A stretch of 64,000 nucleotides of DNA from Coprinellus micaceus. Lineage: Eukaryota; Basidiomycota; Agaricomycetes; Agaricales; Psathyrellaceae. The position numbers were made by a program, and so were the translations under genes. How positions within the stretch are numbered: the stretch's first letter is position 1; every line of letters starts with the position of its first letter. Where the stretch lies: positions 1,984,001 to 2,048,000 of the forward strand of contig OX596344.1 of assembly GCA_951394405.1 (NCBI GenBank), read 5' to 3'. The notes below the pieces were generated by a model. It made no database searches. It was not told the origin of the DNA and worked only from the letters and a program-made list of their open reading frames with translations. Below, piece by piece: positions 47,868-58,727 of the stretch.

Positions 47868-48680
47868 TCAGAGCTTCTTCAAAATTGACTCTGCGCTCGT
47901 CACGGTAACCTCAGGCGGGTTCACCTCGACATCAACGCTCTTGACCTTGTCGCCGTCGGTAATGATAGCGAATCGCTGAATGATAGATCGCGTCAGTACC
48001 GTCGGCCAGCACCTCGCAAAGTCCGGGAACATACCCGGGAGCGCGGACCACCCAGCAGCCCAGCCGCGTTGAACAGGAATCCGAGCTCAGCGATAAACTC
48101 TCCCTGGTCGTCGGCAATAAAGTGAACGTCTGCTCGATAATAGTTAGAGTTTGTCCTTTGACGGGCTTGACGAGGTGTAAGTTTGCATACCAGTCCCACT
48201 GGGAGCCAACTTCTCCTTCCATGCCCTGCAGATCGAAACGCGTCAGCCAAAAATAGGCGGGAGGTAGAGGAGGATACGCGAAGCGTACTTAGTGACGAAT
48301 GTATCGTTCACAGCGACGACGTAAATCTGGTTCACGCCCTTCTCCTTGAACTGCTGATAGGCATCGATGTACCCCGGGATGTGGGCGTTGCACGGGGTCG
48401 TAAAGGCGCCTGGAACGCCGATCTATGAAGGGGTAATTGCGTTAGTTCCTGGATTCGATACCATCAGCGATAGACGGTGTAATAAGACGATCCATGATTG
48501 GACCACATCATATGGGGAAGATAACAGGGAGTGGAAGGGAGAACGCACGATAACGTTCTTCCCGGTCAACTCCAAGGGGCTCGACTCTGCCGGAGCGTTC
48601 TCCTTCACAGGGACACTAGGGATGGCTGCTCCGACCTCGATCTGAGGCTTGAGCTTGGCGAGAGATGCTTCAGGGGCCAT
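47868..48680 (-). CDS. Peroxiredoxin, Prx5/Ahp1 type, with a single cysteine
   Basis: Five exons on the minus strand: 48680-48549, 48422-48289, 48225-48191, 48129-48035, 47975-47868, giving 167 residues, a typical Prx5 length. Peroxiredoxins of this group reduce H2O2 and alkyl hydroperoxides with thioredoxin or glutathione/glutaredoxin. Seen: the active-site pattern PGAFTTPC (P48, T52, peroxidatic Cys55), then HIPGYIDAYQQFKEKGVNQI, VVAVNDTFV, AWKEK, FIAELGFLF, LLGGPRSRRFAIITDGDKV and the C-terminal EVNPPEVTVTSAESILKKL. No other cysteine occurs in the whole predicted protein, so there is no resolving Cys. The N-terminus MAPEASLAKLK lacks a clear targeting sequence, so the protein is probably cytosolic. 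The stop lies 2.5 kb from the next gene to the left. Confidence 0.9.
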
Positions 48681-50770
48681 CACGACGTATGCGGGCGATT
48701 AAGCGAGATGCGGTGAAGTAAAGTGGGGGTGAGGATGGGGGGTGGAGATTGATACTGATTAAATCCCCTGACCTTTTATCGCCCTTCTTATATCGCCATC
48801 GCATGCTCCAATGGTGTAGATGCGGTGAAGAGGAGGCTGATGGGTCACTCGATATCCGAGCGGGGCGGTGATTGCCGACGGTCGATGTCCAATCGGGCTA
48901 CAGTCTTGGCGGAATGTGCGAGGTCACCTGCAGACTCAGGTAGAAGCAAATGAAAGAAAATACAGGCAAAAGGGCTGGATTTGTGAGCACAGAAAGAAAC
49001 GCGACGCGGGGTTCCGGGTATGAGCGCCTCCCGTAGTTGTAACTGGATCCTTGTCAGTTGTGGGTCCCGGTGTTACCTGCTCGCAATGATCGTCGCCATC
49101 GATCGATGATCACGCTTCAAGTTGTTGCTTCGCGAACAGGCATCCAGCTCCGAGCCCGCTGGGGCACATCTTCGAGTGACATGCCTTGGACCCATAGTGT
49201 GACCCCGTGGTGGAGGGTGAGGCCCTTCAAGTTGTTCCCCGTCGACGACTATGAAGATGGAAAAATTCTCTCTGATCAACTTCGACGGGAGGCATACCTA
49301 CCCGGTTCTGTCGACTTAGCCAGCCCCTTGGTACAGCCTCCCTTTCGGGTACCCAGCGGAGCCTGTGGATAGACCCGGGACACGCGATACCCGCTCCTTT
49401 CATCACAATATAAGCACTCGGCGTCGAGTGTTTACCCGGGTCTAACACAGGGATTAGAAACCCCACCTGCTTGAGCACGGGACTCACAAGATAAAATATA
49501 AGACGTTGGCTCCCTCGTCGAGATGTCGTTCCCCGTAGAGGATCAAGTGCGAGACTATCGATTCTCATTCGTAAAAGATGACCGCGCTCGCGCACATCGC
49601 GTCTTCCCTATACACGATCGCTTCGTGGTACGCCAACGCCCCTCCTTGAATTCCCGTGGCTCCGGTCACCTATTTTTCGCCTCAGCCGATCATGCACTGA
49701 CCGGATAGAGATGCGGAAGGGACCTAGCTTACAGAGTTATAGATGTCTGGGGCATGCTGCAGACTGTGATCTGCCGCCGTCATGAGCTGGGTCCTGCCGA
49801 GGACGACGTGATTCAGAATCACAGATTTGAGGTGAGGCCGATTCCACGACGCGTAAATGTCTGCCTCTGACAAATTTCCGGGTTGGTCTGATGGCTACAA
49901 CGTGCGATGGGACGGGCGCTTACTTGACGAGACGTTCGTCGAGTAAATCCCCGTTCCGAACATTCCAGCTTGAAGAAGGCTTAGCGTTTCCATATGAGCC
50001 AGAAAGACTAACTCGCGCGGTACTCACTGCTTCTCGCCTTCTCAATGTCGTACGATCCTCTGAGGATCAGGCATAAGCTACAATCTGTTCGATGGCAGAG
50101 TTTGGTGTGACTGTCTGATGAGCCCAAGGCACACGTCCTCATCGTTCCGTGAAACAAGAGCTGGGTGTTTCCGACTTTGTTGCTTGAAGCGGAAAGGCGT
50201 TGAACGGGACGTCCTACGATTGAGTGTCGGCGCATAGGGAGAGACATACCTATAGTTACTAAACCTTGACAAGTGAGCCAGGGCATCCGCGCTCGAATGC
50301 GCCACGTAGAAGATGTGCTTGATCTTTGGGGGTGGCTTGGGATGCTTCCAAGCGGTCGCGAACAGGCTCGAAACTTCAGAGCGAAGTTATTAGATGATGT
50401 CTACCCCTAGCGCCAGCAACCCTAGCTCTACCCTCAGTAGAAGGCAAGTGAGCGTCTTCTACCAGGGATAGAGCCATGCGGTAGATCGAAGGACATACTT
50501 CTCCTGTGGTCGTCCTCGTCCTCGTGTATATGGACGAGATCCTATCCATGTTGTGTGGTCCGTGCGTGACCCAATAGACCAAAAACTTACATCAGGGGTA
50601 TCGGAGTGCAGGTGGAACTCTGCTTCGCCTACCAGATCTACGATAATGTGCATGAGGGGGCTGGAGGTGATGCTGGTCGCAGTCAGGGACACGACAGGGA
50701 GTCGAGTTCAGACAAGGCAGGTCGGCGCTCGTAAGTTCCCTTTATATGGCAAATTGGTTGGAAGAACATT
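48681..50770. other. 2.1-kb stretch without a recognised gene
   Basis: Upstream of the peroxiredoxin start this region should hold its promoter (TTTATCGCCCTTCTTATATC near 48775 is T/A-rich). The remaining ORFs are short and have no recognisable features up to the tRNA. Confidence 0.45.
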
Positions 50771-50842
50771 AGCAGCATGGCGCAGTGGTAGCGCGCGGGG
50801 CTCATAACTCCGAGGTCACTCGATCGAAACGAGTTGCTGCTA
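50771..50842 (+). tRNA. Initiator tRNA-Met (CAT)
   Basis: A 72-nt gene, no intron, folds as a full cloverleaf. The acceptor stem AGCAGCA pairs with TGCTGCT. The anticodon loop is CTCATAA (anticodon CAT). Eukaryotic initiator features are present: the first base pair is A-T (A1:U72), and the T-loop is ATCGAAA, lacking the usual TTC. The anticodon stem is CGGGG/CTCCG, so one of the three conserved G-C pairs is a G-T wobble (G30-T40). Internal promoter: A box TGGCGCAGTGG, B box near CGATCGAAAC. A T7 terminator follows. Confidence 0.95.
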
Positions 50843-50858
50843 TCAACTGATTTGTCCC

Positions 50859-50865
50859 TTTTTTT
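50859..50865 (+). terminator. RNA polymerase III terminator of the tRNA
   Basis: A run of seven T residues begins 17 nt after the last base of the initiator tRNA, the normal Pol III stop signal. Confidence 0.85.
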
Positions 50866-50877
50866 GACCCAAGCTGA

Positions 50878-50985
50878 CCTGGTCAGCCTCTGGAGCCTGG
50901 TGACTGGTCAGTGGTCCCTGGACCCTGGAGCCGCCAGCGGCCAGCGGCCAATGGCCATTATGTAGAATGTAGAATGTAGAGCCTG
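50878..50985. repeat. Low-complexity repeat cluster downstream of the tRNA
   Basis: Several short repeats follow the tRNA: degenerate copies of CTGGTCAG/CCTGG, then GCCAGCGGCCAGCGGCCAAT, then about three copies of the heptamer ATGTAGA. No gene is evident. Confidence 0.75.
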
Positions 50986-51142
50986 CCTCTTACCGACCAA
51001 GTAGTTGATGGTGAAAAATGGGTCAGGCAAGGTTACCGTTCGCAGTGACACGCTGCAATATACGTGTTGAACAGTCTGCTCTTCGTCGGATTAAAATGAT
51101 ACACGAGTATGTTACAAGAAAAAAGAGAGAAATGCAATGCGA

Positions 51143-52410
51143 CTATCCACGTATTACATTTGTGTATCCTGAACCCGGCTGCTGGTACTCTTCGATGAAG
51201 AGAGCTTCCCGTTCGATCCACATATATCTAGGGTGTGGTCAGCCATGACTTGTCAGTAGGGAACCAGGAGGAGAAAAGACGCACTGCAGTAGCTCATTCA
51301 CATAATCCCTCACGATCGACACCGAGTCAGGGTCCAACGTCGACTGGGCGACCATCCCGGGGAGGCTCACGATCATCCTGAGTAGGTGCTCTGCGCCGTA
51401 GATCGCGCTCATCTCCCGCTCGGTGACCCCATAGACGACGTTTTGGCCTGTGTAATACAGTTTACGGATGTCTGCGTACTGCTTACGCTCGACTCGATAG
51501 AGGAGGTTCGAGCCGAGGGCTTTGTCGAAGTAGCATTGGATGCCGTTGATGACGGTGCTGATGAGGCCTTCGGGGTCGCGGAGACTAGGGTGGCCAGTTG
51601 GGATTCAAAAAAAGACGACGGAGAAAGGCACACGACGCACTTGGTTGGTTTGGTTTTGAGGATGTGGTCCCTAAAGTCGTTTAAGATCTTCTCGACATTT
51701 GGCTTGCGTGGTAGTGGTATCGTTCGTTGGTCCTTCGTCACCCATTCCCAATCGTTTACAAGCTTCTGTTTCAAGGCTTCAGGTACGTTGAGTTTCATTT
51801 CCGGTTTCCTGGCTCCGTCATCCTGGGTCCGGTCAGTTCGTTCGGGTACCAGCGCGGGCAGGGATTCAGAGTGCTACTCACCTCATCCCTACTCCTCTTC
51901 GTCCCCCGTGCATCCTTCCTCACAGCACCCAGCCTGGCCGTCGTCCCAGGGGCATTCAGAGCCGCGTCCGCCTTGCTGACCCCCGCACCCTTCGCTGTTT
52001 TGGCACCTGTTGACCCAGACGAGCCGGCGGTGGTTGATGAGTGTTGCTGCAGAAGACCCTTTTGCTTGGTGAGGCCCTCCTCGTTATGCTTCAGGACGCG
52101 CGTAATGGGGACCCATTCATCCCACCTAAAGCCGGGGAATAGGTTGGTGAGTGGGCTTGAGAAGCATGGTTCAGGTAGGTGGTTGAACGTACGTTTGTTT
52201 CCAGCCCTTGTAATGAACGAAGTAATGCCACCCCGCCACACCAGTCACTGTCGACGGGTCTTCCATGAAGAGGGTTTTGAGGACCTTGGCCTCGTATATC
52301 AGGGGTCCGTGGAAGCAGAGTACCCTCTCGTTCACATCGTATTCAGATTTACCGGGGCTGGCGTTTGGGGCAGACGGCGTGCCTGTTTGGGCTGAACTTG
52401 GGGTGGCCAT
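51143..52410 (-). CDS. EAF3: EAF3/MRG15 chromatin protein (chromo-barrel plus MRG domain)
   Basis: Five exons on the minus strand: 52410-52193, 52125-51882, 51822-51641, 51584-51285, 51227-51143, giving 342 residues. Known: this family is a subunit of the NuA4 histone acetyltransferase and Rpd3S deacetylase complexes and reads H3K36 methylation. Seen: the chromo-barrel at residues 20-90 ([37 protein letters not shown]); a Lys/Ala/Ser-rich linker with a basic stretch GTKRSRDE (nuclear signal); and the MRG domain from about 155 to the end ([52 protein letters not shown], and the final [20 protein letters not shown]). The start is the ATG directly before the chromo-barrel. The last intron separates LLQ from YMWIE and was placed by phase and homology. 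Confidence 0.93.
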
Positions 52411-52902
52411 GAACGCCTGAGGTACTCCAGGGTTCTGGGAAACGATATAGGGTGTCCAGAAGTGCTAGAAGTGGCTCGCAACTGAGGGAGGGCTCGTGAA
52501 ATGTGGTCGGAAGGGGCGGCTGGTTGTGTAGGCACAGTCTATTCTGCCTCCAATAATGTCGGCCTCAATAGGAACCGGGACGAGGTGACCAATTCCTGTG
52601 CACCTATATACAAGTTTGAATGGGTAATTACGCGCTTTGGAGGTTATTTGGGGGGCTCACCTGAATGTCGGTACGAGGAGGTGGTGGTTCAGGAAGAGGC
52701 GCGAATTGATGGCTCTGTTGGCGCCTGTTCAGCGTCTTGATCACCTCCGTGTACCGTGTCACTGTTCATTCGGGTCCAACGTTCCACGTTCAGATTCAAA
52801 TGTCTTCAGCTACGAATCTATCGGGATATATACTAAATAAATACGGGGTATACAACAAACGTAAATCTAGGCTACATAGGGGTTACATATGCATCACACT
52901 GG

Positions 52903-55559
52903 TCAATGGTTCCTCGTCCCGCTCCCACTCGCAATCAGCCTCGCGCTCTCCCCATCCTTCCCCTCTTCCTGAATCTCACTAGGAGCGAGGAAAGGGTCGG
53001 CGCCATCCTGCAACCTCCTTGCAGCCAATTCCGACCCCGATTCAGAGTCGGAGCTCTCGGGATCCGCTGGCTCAGTGTACTGGTACAACGAGAGCAAGAA
53101 GCGGTTATTATTGGCATTCGTAGGATACCGCTCAACCTGTAGCCCAACTCCTGAGCCTCTGGGCATGCAGAACCTGGACGCGTTGCCTTTGTACTCCAGT
53201 AGTAATTGGAAACCCTTAGAATTAGAAATAAATACTGGAGGTTCAACAGGAGAGGAAAGGGTAGGGACTCACCTCGAGGAATTCAACGACAGTGACGGGG
53301 TTTCGACTGGCTATCACCAGGCCCGAAGCCTTTCTAGCCGGTGGGCTAATCAACCTGGCTAGCAGACGGGGACTTGTCAAGCCGTCTACATTTTCGCCTT
53401 TGTCCAGGTAGAATCCGGCTCTAACACCGTCGAACGCATTTGGCACCTGCAATGATTCAGAAAACGCCCTCCAGAGGCTCAAACGAAGCTCTCACCTTCG
53501 CCTTAATCGCATCAATTGCTTCGGTCACGTTTTTCTGCAGCGTCTCCATCTCTGGAGGTTCCAAGACTAGTGCTAGTGCATCCCTCCATGCCTGCGTCGC
53601 CACCACTCTCGCCGCTTGAGACGGCGGCAATAGCTTGAATGGCTCTTCTAGGGAATCCAGGTCGTACAGTGGGTCCCTCTCTATCGCCATCGCCATGTAC
53701 TTCGGCCATGTCGCGAAGAACGTCCTGTCGTTCACAAGCATAATCGGGACAGCGAATACAATCTCCAATAGCCTCTGTGAGAGGAAGGTGTATTGCGCGG
53801 GGGCGACACTGAGCCCTTGGGACCGCGTTGAGTCGAGGAGGAATTCGCGTATTGACTCATGACGGAAGGAGCACTTGTTGCTCATTGTTATGGTCCCCGC
53901 AATCCTGTTGGCCGCTCCTCTCCCTACTGCGACGAGCGGGGCGAGCCCGTGGAGGATAAGCTCAATGTCTCCAAGTGGGACTTGAAGGATAGTGAGGATG
54001 TGGACAACCTGCACGTTCCTGTCCTTCGAGTTTGCACCCATCAACGCGAGTATCGCCATGACTTCTGGGAAGAGCGGCAAGAACTGAATTCGAGAGAGGA
54101 TCTGGGTGTATCGGCCGTCGAAGTTTGTCACCTCGAACGTAGGGTCGGTTTCTTCCACGAGATCGAGGTGGACGGGCCACTCCAGAATGCACTGGACAAT
54201 GGACTGGTCCAAGGGGAGCATCCACTTGTCCTCTGAGAGACCCTCGTAGTGAACGATAGTCATATCGAGGTACCTGTATACAACCGACTTCAACACGAAC
54301 CGGTCAATGTGGTGGGACTGCGACCGCGCCTCATCAAGGAGGTAATCTCGCACTCCTTCGTTGAAGAAAAAGAGTGGGATGTCGTCGTCCCTGCCGGGGA
54401 TATGAACGAGGGGAGCGATGGCCGTGAGGTAGGTGATGACTTCGTATGGTGATATCCCAAGGAATTTGGAGAGACCAACGACGGTGAGCGGGCGCTTCAG
54501 CAAGGTGAAGGCTGAGATGATGTCGCTGGAGTGGGGAAGATCGCTTCCTCGAGCGAGAACGTCCGCATAGAATTTGTCCAGGTGCGTGGAATCAAGTGGA
54601 AAGGCCTCCGAACCGACTTCGAGGATCCACTGGACCAAGGGGACTGCAACTGCGAAGGACCCTTGGGCCAGGGCTTCAACAGCTTGGATCTCCTCTTGCG
54701 AGTGTTGTGGAAGTGAGCCCCGGACGAAAGTCGAGACGTCTTCCTTGGGTGAATACTGAGCGAGGTCGAAGAGCCCCACGTCATGGGAATCCGCCTGAAG
54801 AGCCGCGTTGGGGTTTATTCTGCCGCAGATGATGATGCGCAGAGGAATCTTGGGGTTCTCGATGAAGAACTTTCTCGCGCGGTCCAGGAAGTCGAAGAGT
54901 TGCTCCTGATCGTAACACTGGTCGAAACCGTCCAACACGATGATATACGGCGCCTTCGTCGTCTTGATCACTGTGCTCACGAGCGTCTTCTTGCAAAGGA
55001 CAGCCTGGCATGGCCCGTATACCAACTTGTCGATCTGGTTCGCAAGAGAAATGTATGACCTCAGCAGGTCAGGTTCTTCCTTCAGTACCTTCTCCATGAC
55101 AGCCCCCGTCCCCACAATCGCAGCAGCGACCTGGAACGCCAGCGTCGGCGCGACCGACTGCCACCTGCTCCTCTCCTCCTGGGATCTCGACCAAAAGTAA
55201 CTTCCTGCCAAGCGTTTCTTCTTCTCGAGCTTCAAACAAATCTCCTGCGCGATAGTGGACTTGCCCTCACCCACGCCGGCGTGTACCCATGATATGTGGG
55301 TGTTGTATTTGACCTCGCTGTCCGCCCACGACATGATCTTCTTCGTTGCCTCGCGTCGGGTCCCTGGGAGACAGGACACCTTTGGAGGGCACCTCTCCTG
55401 GTCCCGGCGATGCGTCGCGTCGTGTAGCGGTCTCAGAGCGGAGAGATCTGGACCTGGGTGTCGGTTTGAGCTGGTGATACCGGTCAACGCAACTAGGGAC
55501 TCACCCTTGGCCTTGCTCGAAGCAGGGGCAAGAGCCGTGCCATCAGCGCTGGGGAGCAT
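52903..55559 (-). CDS. NACHT-type STAND P-loop NTPase
   Basis: Three exons on the minus strand, 55559-53496, 53446-53273 and 53214-52903, give 849 residues. Seen: a leader of about 65 residues; a motif common before fungal NACHT domains (PGTRREATKKIMSWAD); the Walker A HAGVGEGKSTIAQEICLKL; RLAGSYFWSR; and a Walker B APYIIVLDGFDQCYDQ with acidic end. The winged-helix part follows (ISAFTLLKRPLTVVGLSKFL). No WD40, ankyrin or TPR repeats were recognised after it; instead there is an alpha-helical region and a tail ending in an acidic Ser-rich stretch (DPESSDSESGSE). Known: fungal STAND proteins act in non-self recognition and programmed cell death. Here the lack of a repeat sensor makes the role unclear. 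The second and third exons were placed from splice sites and phase only. Confidence 0.75.
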
Positions 55560-57051
55560 GGTGGGTGGTCAAGGCAAAGACCCAGGGAAATCTTGTCCTC
55601 GTCATGATTGTTCTTATATTGGGCCATCAGTGAAGTCCCCGGGTGCATTAATAGTATGACTGCGGGGATCGTGTTCTCGATGATGTTGTCGTGGAGAACA
55701 AGCGCCAGCAGATTTTCGCAGTTTACCCTTTCCCATCCAGGCAATGCTGGTGATCACATTATCTCAGGGGTCATCTCTTGGCATTGGAAGGATGAGGGCT
55801 AGCAGGAGTTAGCGTACGTAGGTATGAGCATGGGTTGGATATGTAACTCTCATGGAGTCGAGTCATCGTCTTCATAGCCATGAGAGTCGAAGCAACGAAC
55901 ACTGGTATTCATCAAGATTGGATTGTGTTCCGGGAGAGGATCAATGGGTTCCAGTCGCAGTTCATGTGACCTTCCGTCGAGGATGCAGTGCCCGTAACCT
56001 ATGTGCCTAGACCACGCCGGAAGGCCGAGGCAAGGCAATCCATTGAGGTGGACAAGACATCCGAAGAGCTGTTCTTCCTGCTGAGTTGCCCAACAGATTC
56101 CACTTTGATCTCAGTTACATTTCCAGGTGCAATGCTATCTCTTACCCTGATGAAACTGCAGGATGGTGACCCGACGCGCCGAAGCTCGTCACTGTATTTC
56201 TGGGAACGGCGCTTTTTCTCCCAATGCGACTTACTTCTCAGGGGCTCGGGCGCCTAATCTCAATTATGCAGCACGCCTCCTCTTCTCTGACTTTTCTCGC
56301 TTCAAATGTCTAGAATCAAAACGAGTATATTCGTTAGCTTTTTGTTGCTACACAGGACGAATTCTCTGACCCAGGGTCTGTATCTTGAGCGGAGGAAGCG
56401 CGAAGTAGGATTGATAGCCCAGTGGCACCTGGAAAAGGTCGCTTAGAAATACGTCCAGTGGTAACTAGTTCACTCGGCCAAGGAGTTTGACCTCGTGCGC
56501 CCCCCTCCTGAAGGCCCAGGCCCTTCAGTCCTGGCCATGCTAATTGCTCTTGATCACCGCACTTTCCCCTCCAGTGGCTGGGAGCGGGAACGGTGTGGGA
56601 GATAACCAGGCTCAAGAAGCAACAGCAACGCTCATTCCAGTTTTCGGAGCTCCGACAAAGGACAGGAAAGCCTCTCTTCCTGATTTAAAGTTCAGTGGAA
56701 GGTAGCTTCGACACGCATCTCGTACCAAGCCAAAGTGGGGGGTGCAAGCAAGATGCAAGTTACTGTTTGACCTATCGGCTACTAGTAGATATGTGACCCT
56801 CCAGCGATCCGGTTGTGCCGCGTTGTGGCGTATTTCAATTACTCAGCCTTGCCTCGAGGCCACTCGACACTGACATTTACCCTAGCGGCACGCCTCTTCC
56901 CATTGTCCTTCCCACCACGCGCCTAGACAGTTTAACGCAACCCTTCTGTAGTACTTTCGTGCCCTGTCAACACCCTGGTAGGTTTGGCTATAGCGCTACC
57001 ACCGGTTCGGGGTAAACATTGACGCGAGAGAATTAAGCGCCCAAACTCGAA
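55560..57051. other. 1.5-kb stretch without a recognised gene
   Basis: Upstream region of the STAND gene and of the orphan to the right. Several ORFs of 60-93 codons overlap in different frames; none has a motif that I know. Confidence 0.45.
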
Positions 57052-58056
57052 ATGGTCCCCACGCCCCCTGGCGCACTGTACGACATGATCGTAGCATTTC
57101 CCCGAACCATACCGTCCCTCGCCCTCATCCTCCTCGGAGTATCTCTTTCCTATCCCATTCACCAAAGCCTCCTCAAGGTTCGACTCAGCGCGTATCAACC
57201 GAGAGCGTGGAAGATGTCGCTGGAGATGGGGCTTGCAACCTGGGCCAAGGACGACATGTCCCTTTTGAGGGTGGAATTGGAGAGTCTTAGAGGGGAGGTC
57301 CGCAACCTTAGACGCGAGAAGGAGGGTCTAAAAGGATACATTCGCTGTCTTATCCCCACAAAAGAGGACGTTGAAGCGCAGATATTGGAGCGAGAGGCTC
57401 ATCTTCTGGAGTTCCAACGCCGGCGCGACCCGGAGGGGGTCGGTTTGAAGGGGAGTTACTCACCCAGCGAGTTCGCTCCTAGGGCTAGCGACAAAGACGA
57501 CTCGATCGACATTCAAATTCGGACGCCGAAGCGAGACAATAAAGACCTCGAAACTCGCAACAGGGAACTCACAGATCGGTATTCCGAATCTATGAGGCAC
57601 CTCCGAAACGCCCAGGCCAGTTCTTGTCCGAGTTGCTCCCTCCGCAACTCGGCAATATCCCTCCCACCTCCCTTCAGCGACAAATCCGAGCCTGAGCATG
57701 ACGAACCTGCAGGTTGGAGTGAGGTGACGCAGTCGTGCTACATACCCGAGAACCTTCCTCCGAATCCGGATCGGAACCGCCGACAAATAGCTCAAAGCGA
57801 TTCGCCTGAAATCGGCGGGGACTTCGGAGTGATGGTAGGGGCCAGTTGCGACGTTGACCTCAATGACTCTGTGCTTTGTTTTGTAGCCTTGATTAATCCC
57901 ACTCCGAGTACGAGGCGGGAAGAGGCCCAAGACCCTTCTGACGTTACTGTGCCTGGTGATTCCGGGCTTGGTGATTTTTGTCTCCCTGATCAATACTTCG
58001 ACATTGATTATCCTGAGCCAGTACTAGTAGATGGTTCACCAGAGCATGCTATCTGA
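57052..58056 (+). CDS. Orphan protein with N-terminal hydrophobic segment and coiled coil
   Basis: A single open frame from an ATG, 334 residues. Residues 14-36 are hydrophobic (AFPRTIPSLALILLGVSLSY), then a coiled-coil-like stretch (LLRVELESLRGEVRNLRREK, then VEAQILEREAHLLEFQRRRD), then a disordered acidic half with a CPSC pair. I do not recognise a family. The layout suggests a small membrane-anchored coiled-coil protein, but nothing fixes a role. The minus strand of the same stretch has a 177-codon ORF that I take as the shadow. Confidence 0.5.
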   Translation: MVPTPPGALYDMIVAFPRTIPSLALILLGVSLSYPIHQSLLKVRLSAYQPRAWKMSLEMGLATWAKDDMSLLRVELESLRGEVRNLRREKEGLKGYIRCLIPTKEDVEAQILEREAHLLEFQRRRDPEGVGLKGSYSPSEFAPRASDKDDSIDIQIRTPKRDNKDLETRNRELTDRYSESMRHLRNAQASSCPSCSLRNSAISLPPPFSDKSEPEHDEPAGWSEVTQSCYIPENLPPNPDRNRRQIAQSDSPEIGGDFGVMVGASCDVDLNDSVLCFVALINPTPSTRREEAQDPSDVTVPGDSGLGDFCLPDQYFDIDYPEPVLVDGSPEHAI

Positions 58057-58727
58057 AGAAAGGGGTATAGGCAATTTGGAATTGGCACTCTATGCTAGTC
58101 GTCTGTTGGGTCCTTTAAGAGTCATTTTAAGACAAATATAGCATACTTTTCGCGGAGCTTCGCGCACAGACAGTGCACTACCCTTTCATGCAAGCTCAAG
58201 TCCACCTCAGCCTCCACTTGTGCATACACCCTCCAGGATACGGGGGTATCGGACTCCAGCACCTTGGGGTGAATCCCTGCCCGATCAAAGCCCTACCCTG
58301 TGTGAAGCGGACGGAAAAATAAAATAGGCGCCCACAGGCGATGATCATTGCAGGGCAGGGTTGGAATCGAGTGGGGGCGAATCAGGAAGAGGGCGTGTGT
58401 GGATATCATGGTGTCAATGGGTGTTACGAAGACGAGAATATTCTATGTTGACTGTTTCCATTAGTATGTATGCTATGTGTGAAGTACATTCCGAAAGATG
58501 GCGATGCAAATGCAATAAATAGTCCTTCATTGAATATCGTGAGGATACCCCCAAAGGACCTGTCGAGCCCGTGAGGTCGACCGGGTTCCGTGGAAGGTCG
58601 GCAGGGCAACTGTACGCCGGAAACGACACCCCGGGAGGGTCAATCGTTGGCGGAACAACCCTGCCTGTCATGCCTGACGTCGCTGCCAGGGGAGCGGCGC
58701 TAAGAGCAGGAGGGGTGCAGCATCAAC
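58057..58727. other. Convergent spacer
   Basis: A 671-bp stretch between the orphan gene and the 3' end of the acyltransferase gene. No gene recognised. Confidence 0.5.

Noticed and set aside
50080..50160. A TGATGA-like C-box string suggesting a snoRNA
   Set aside because: No matching D box or terminal stem was found at a suitable distance.
57460..57993. A 177-codon minus-strand ORF
   Set aside because: Arg/Val-rich shadow of the orphan coiled-coil gene on the plus strand, which has a clean ATG and coiled-coil periodicity.
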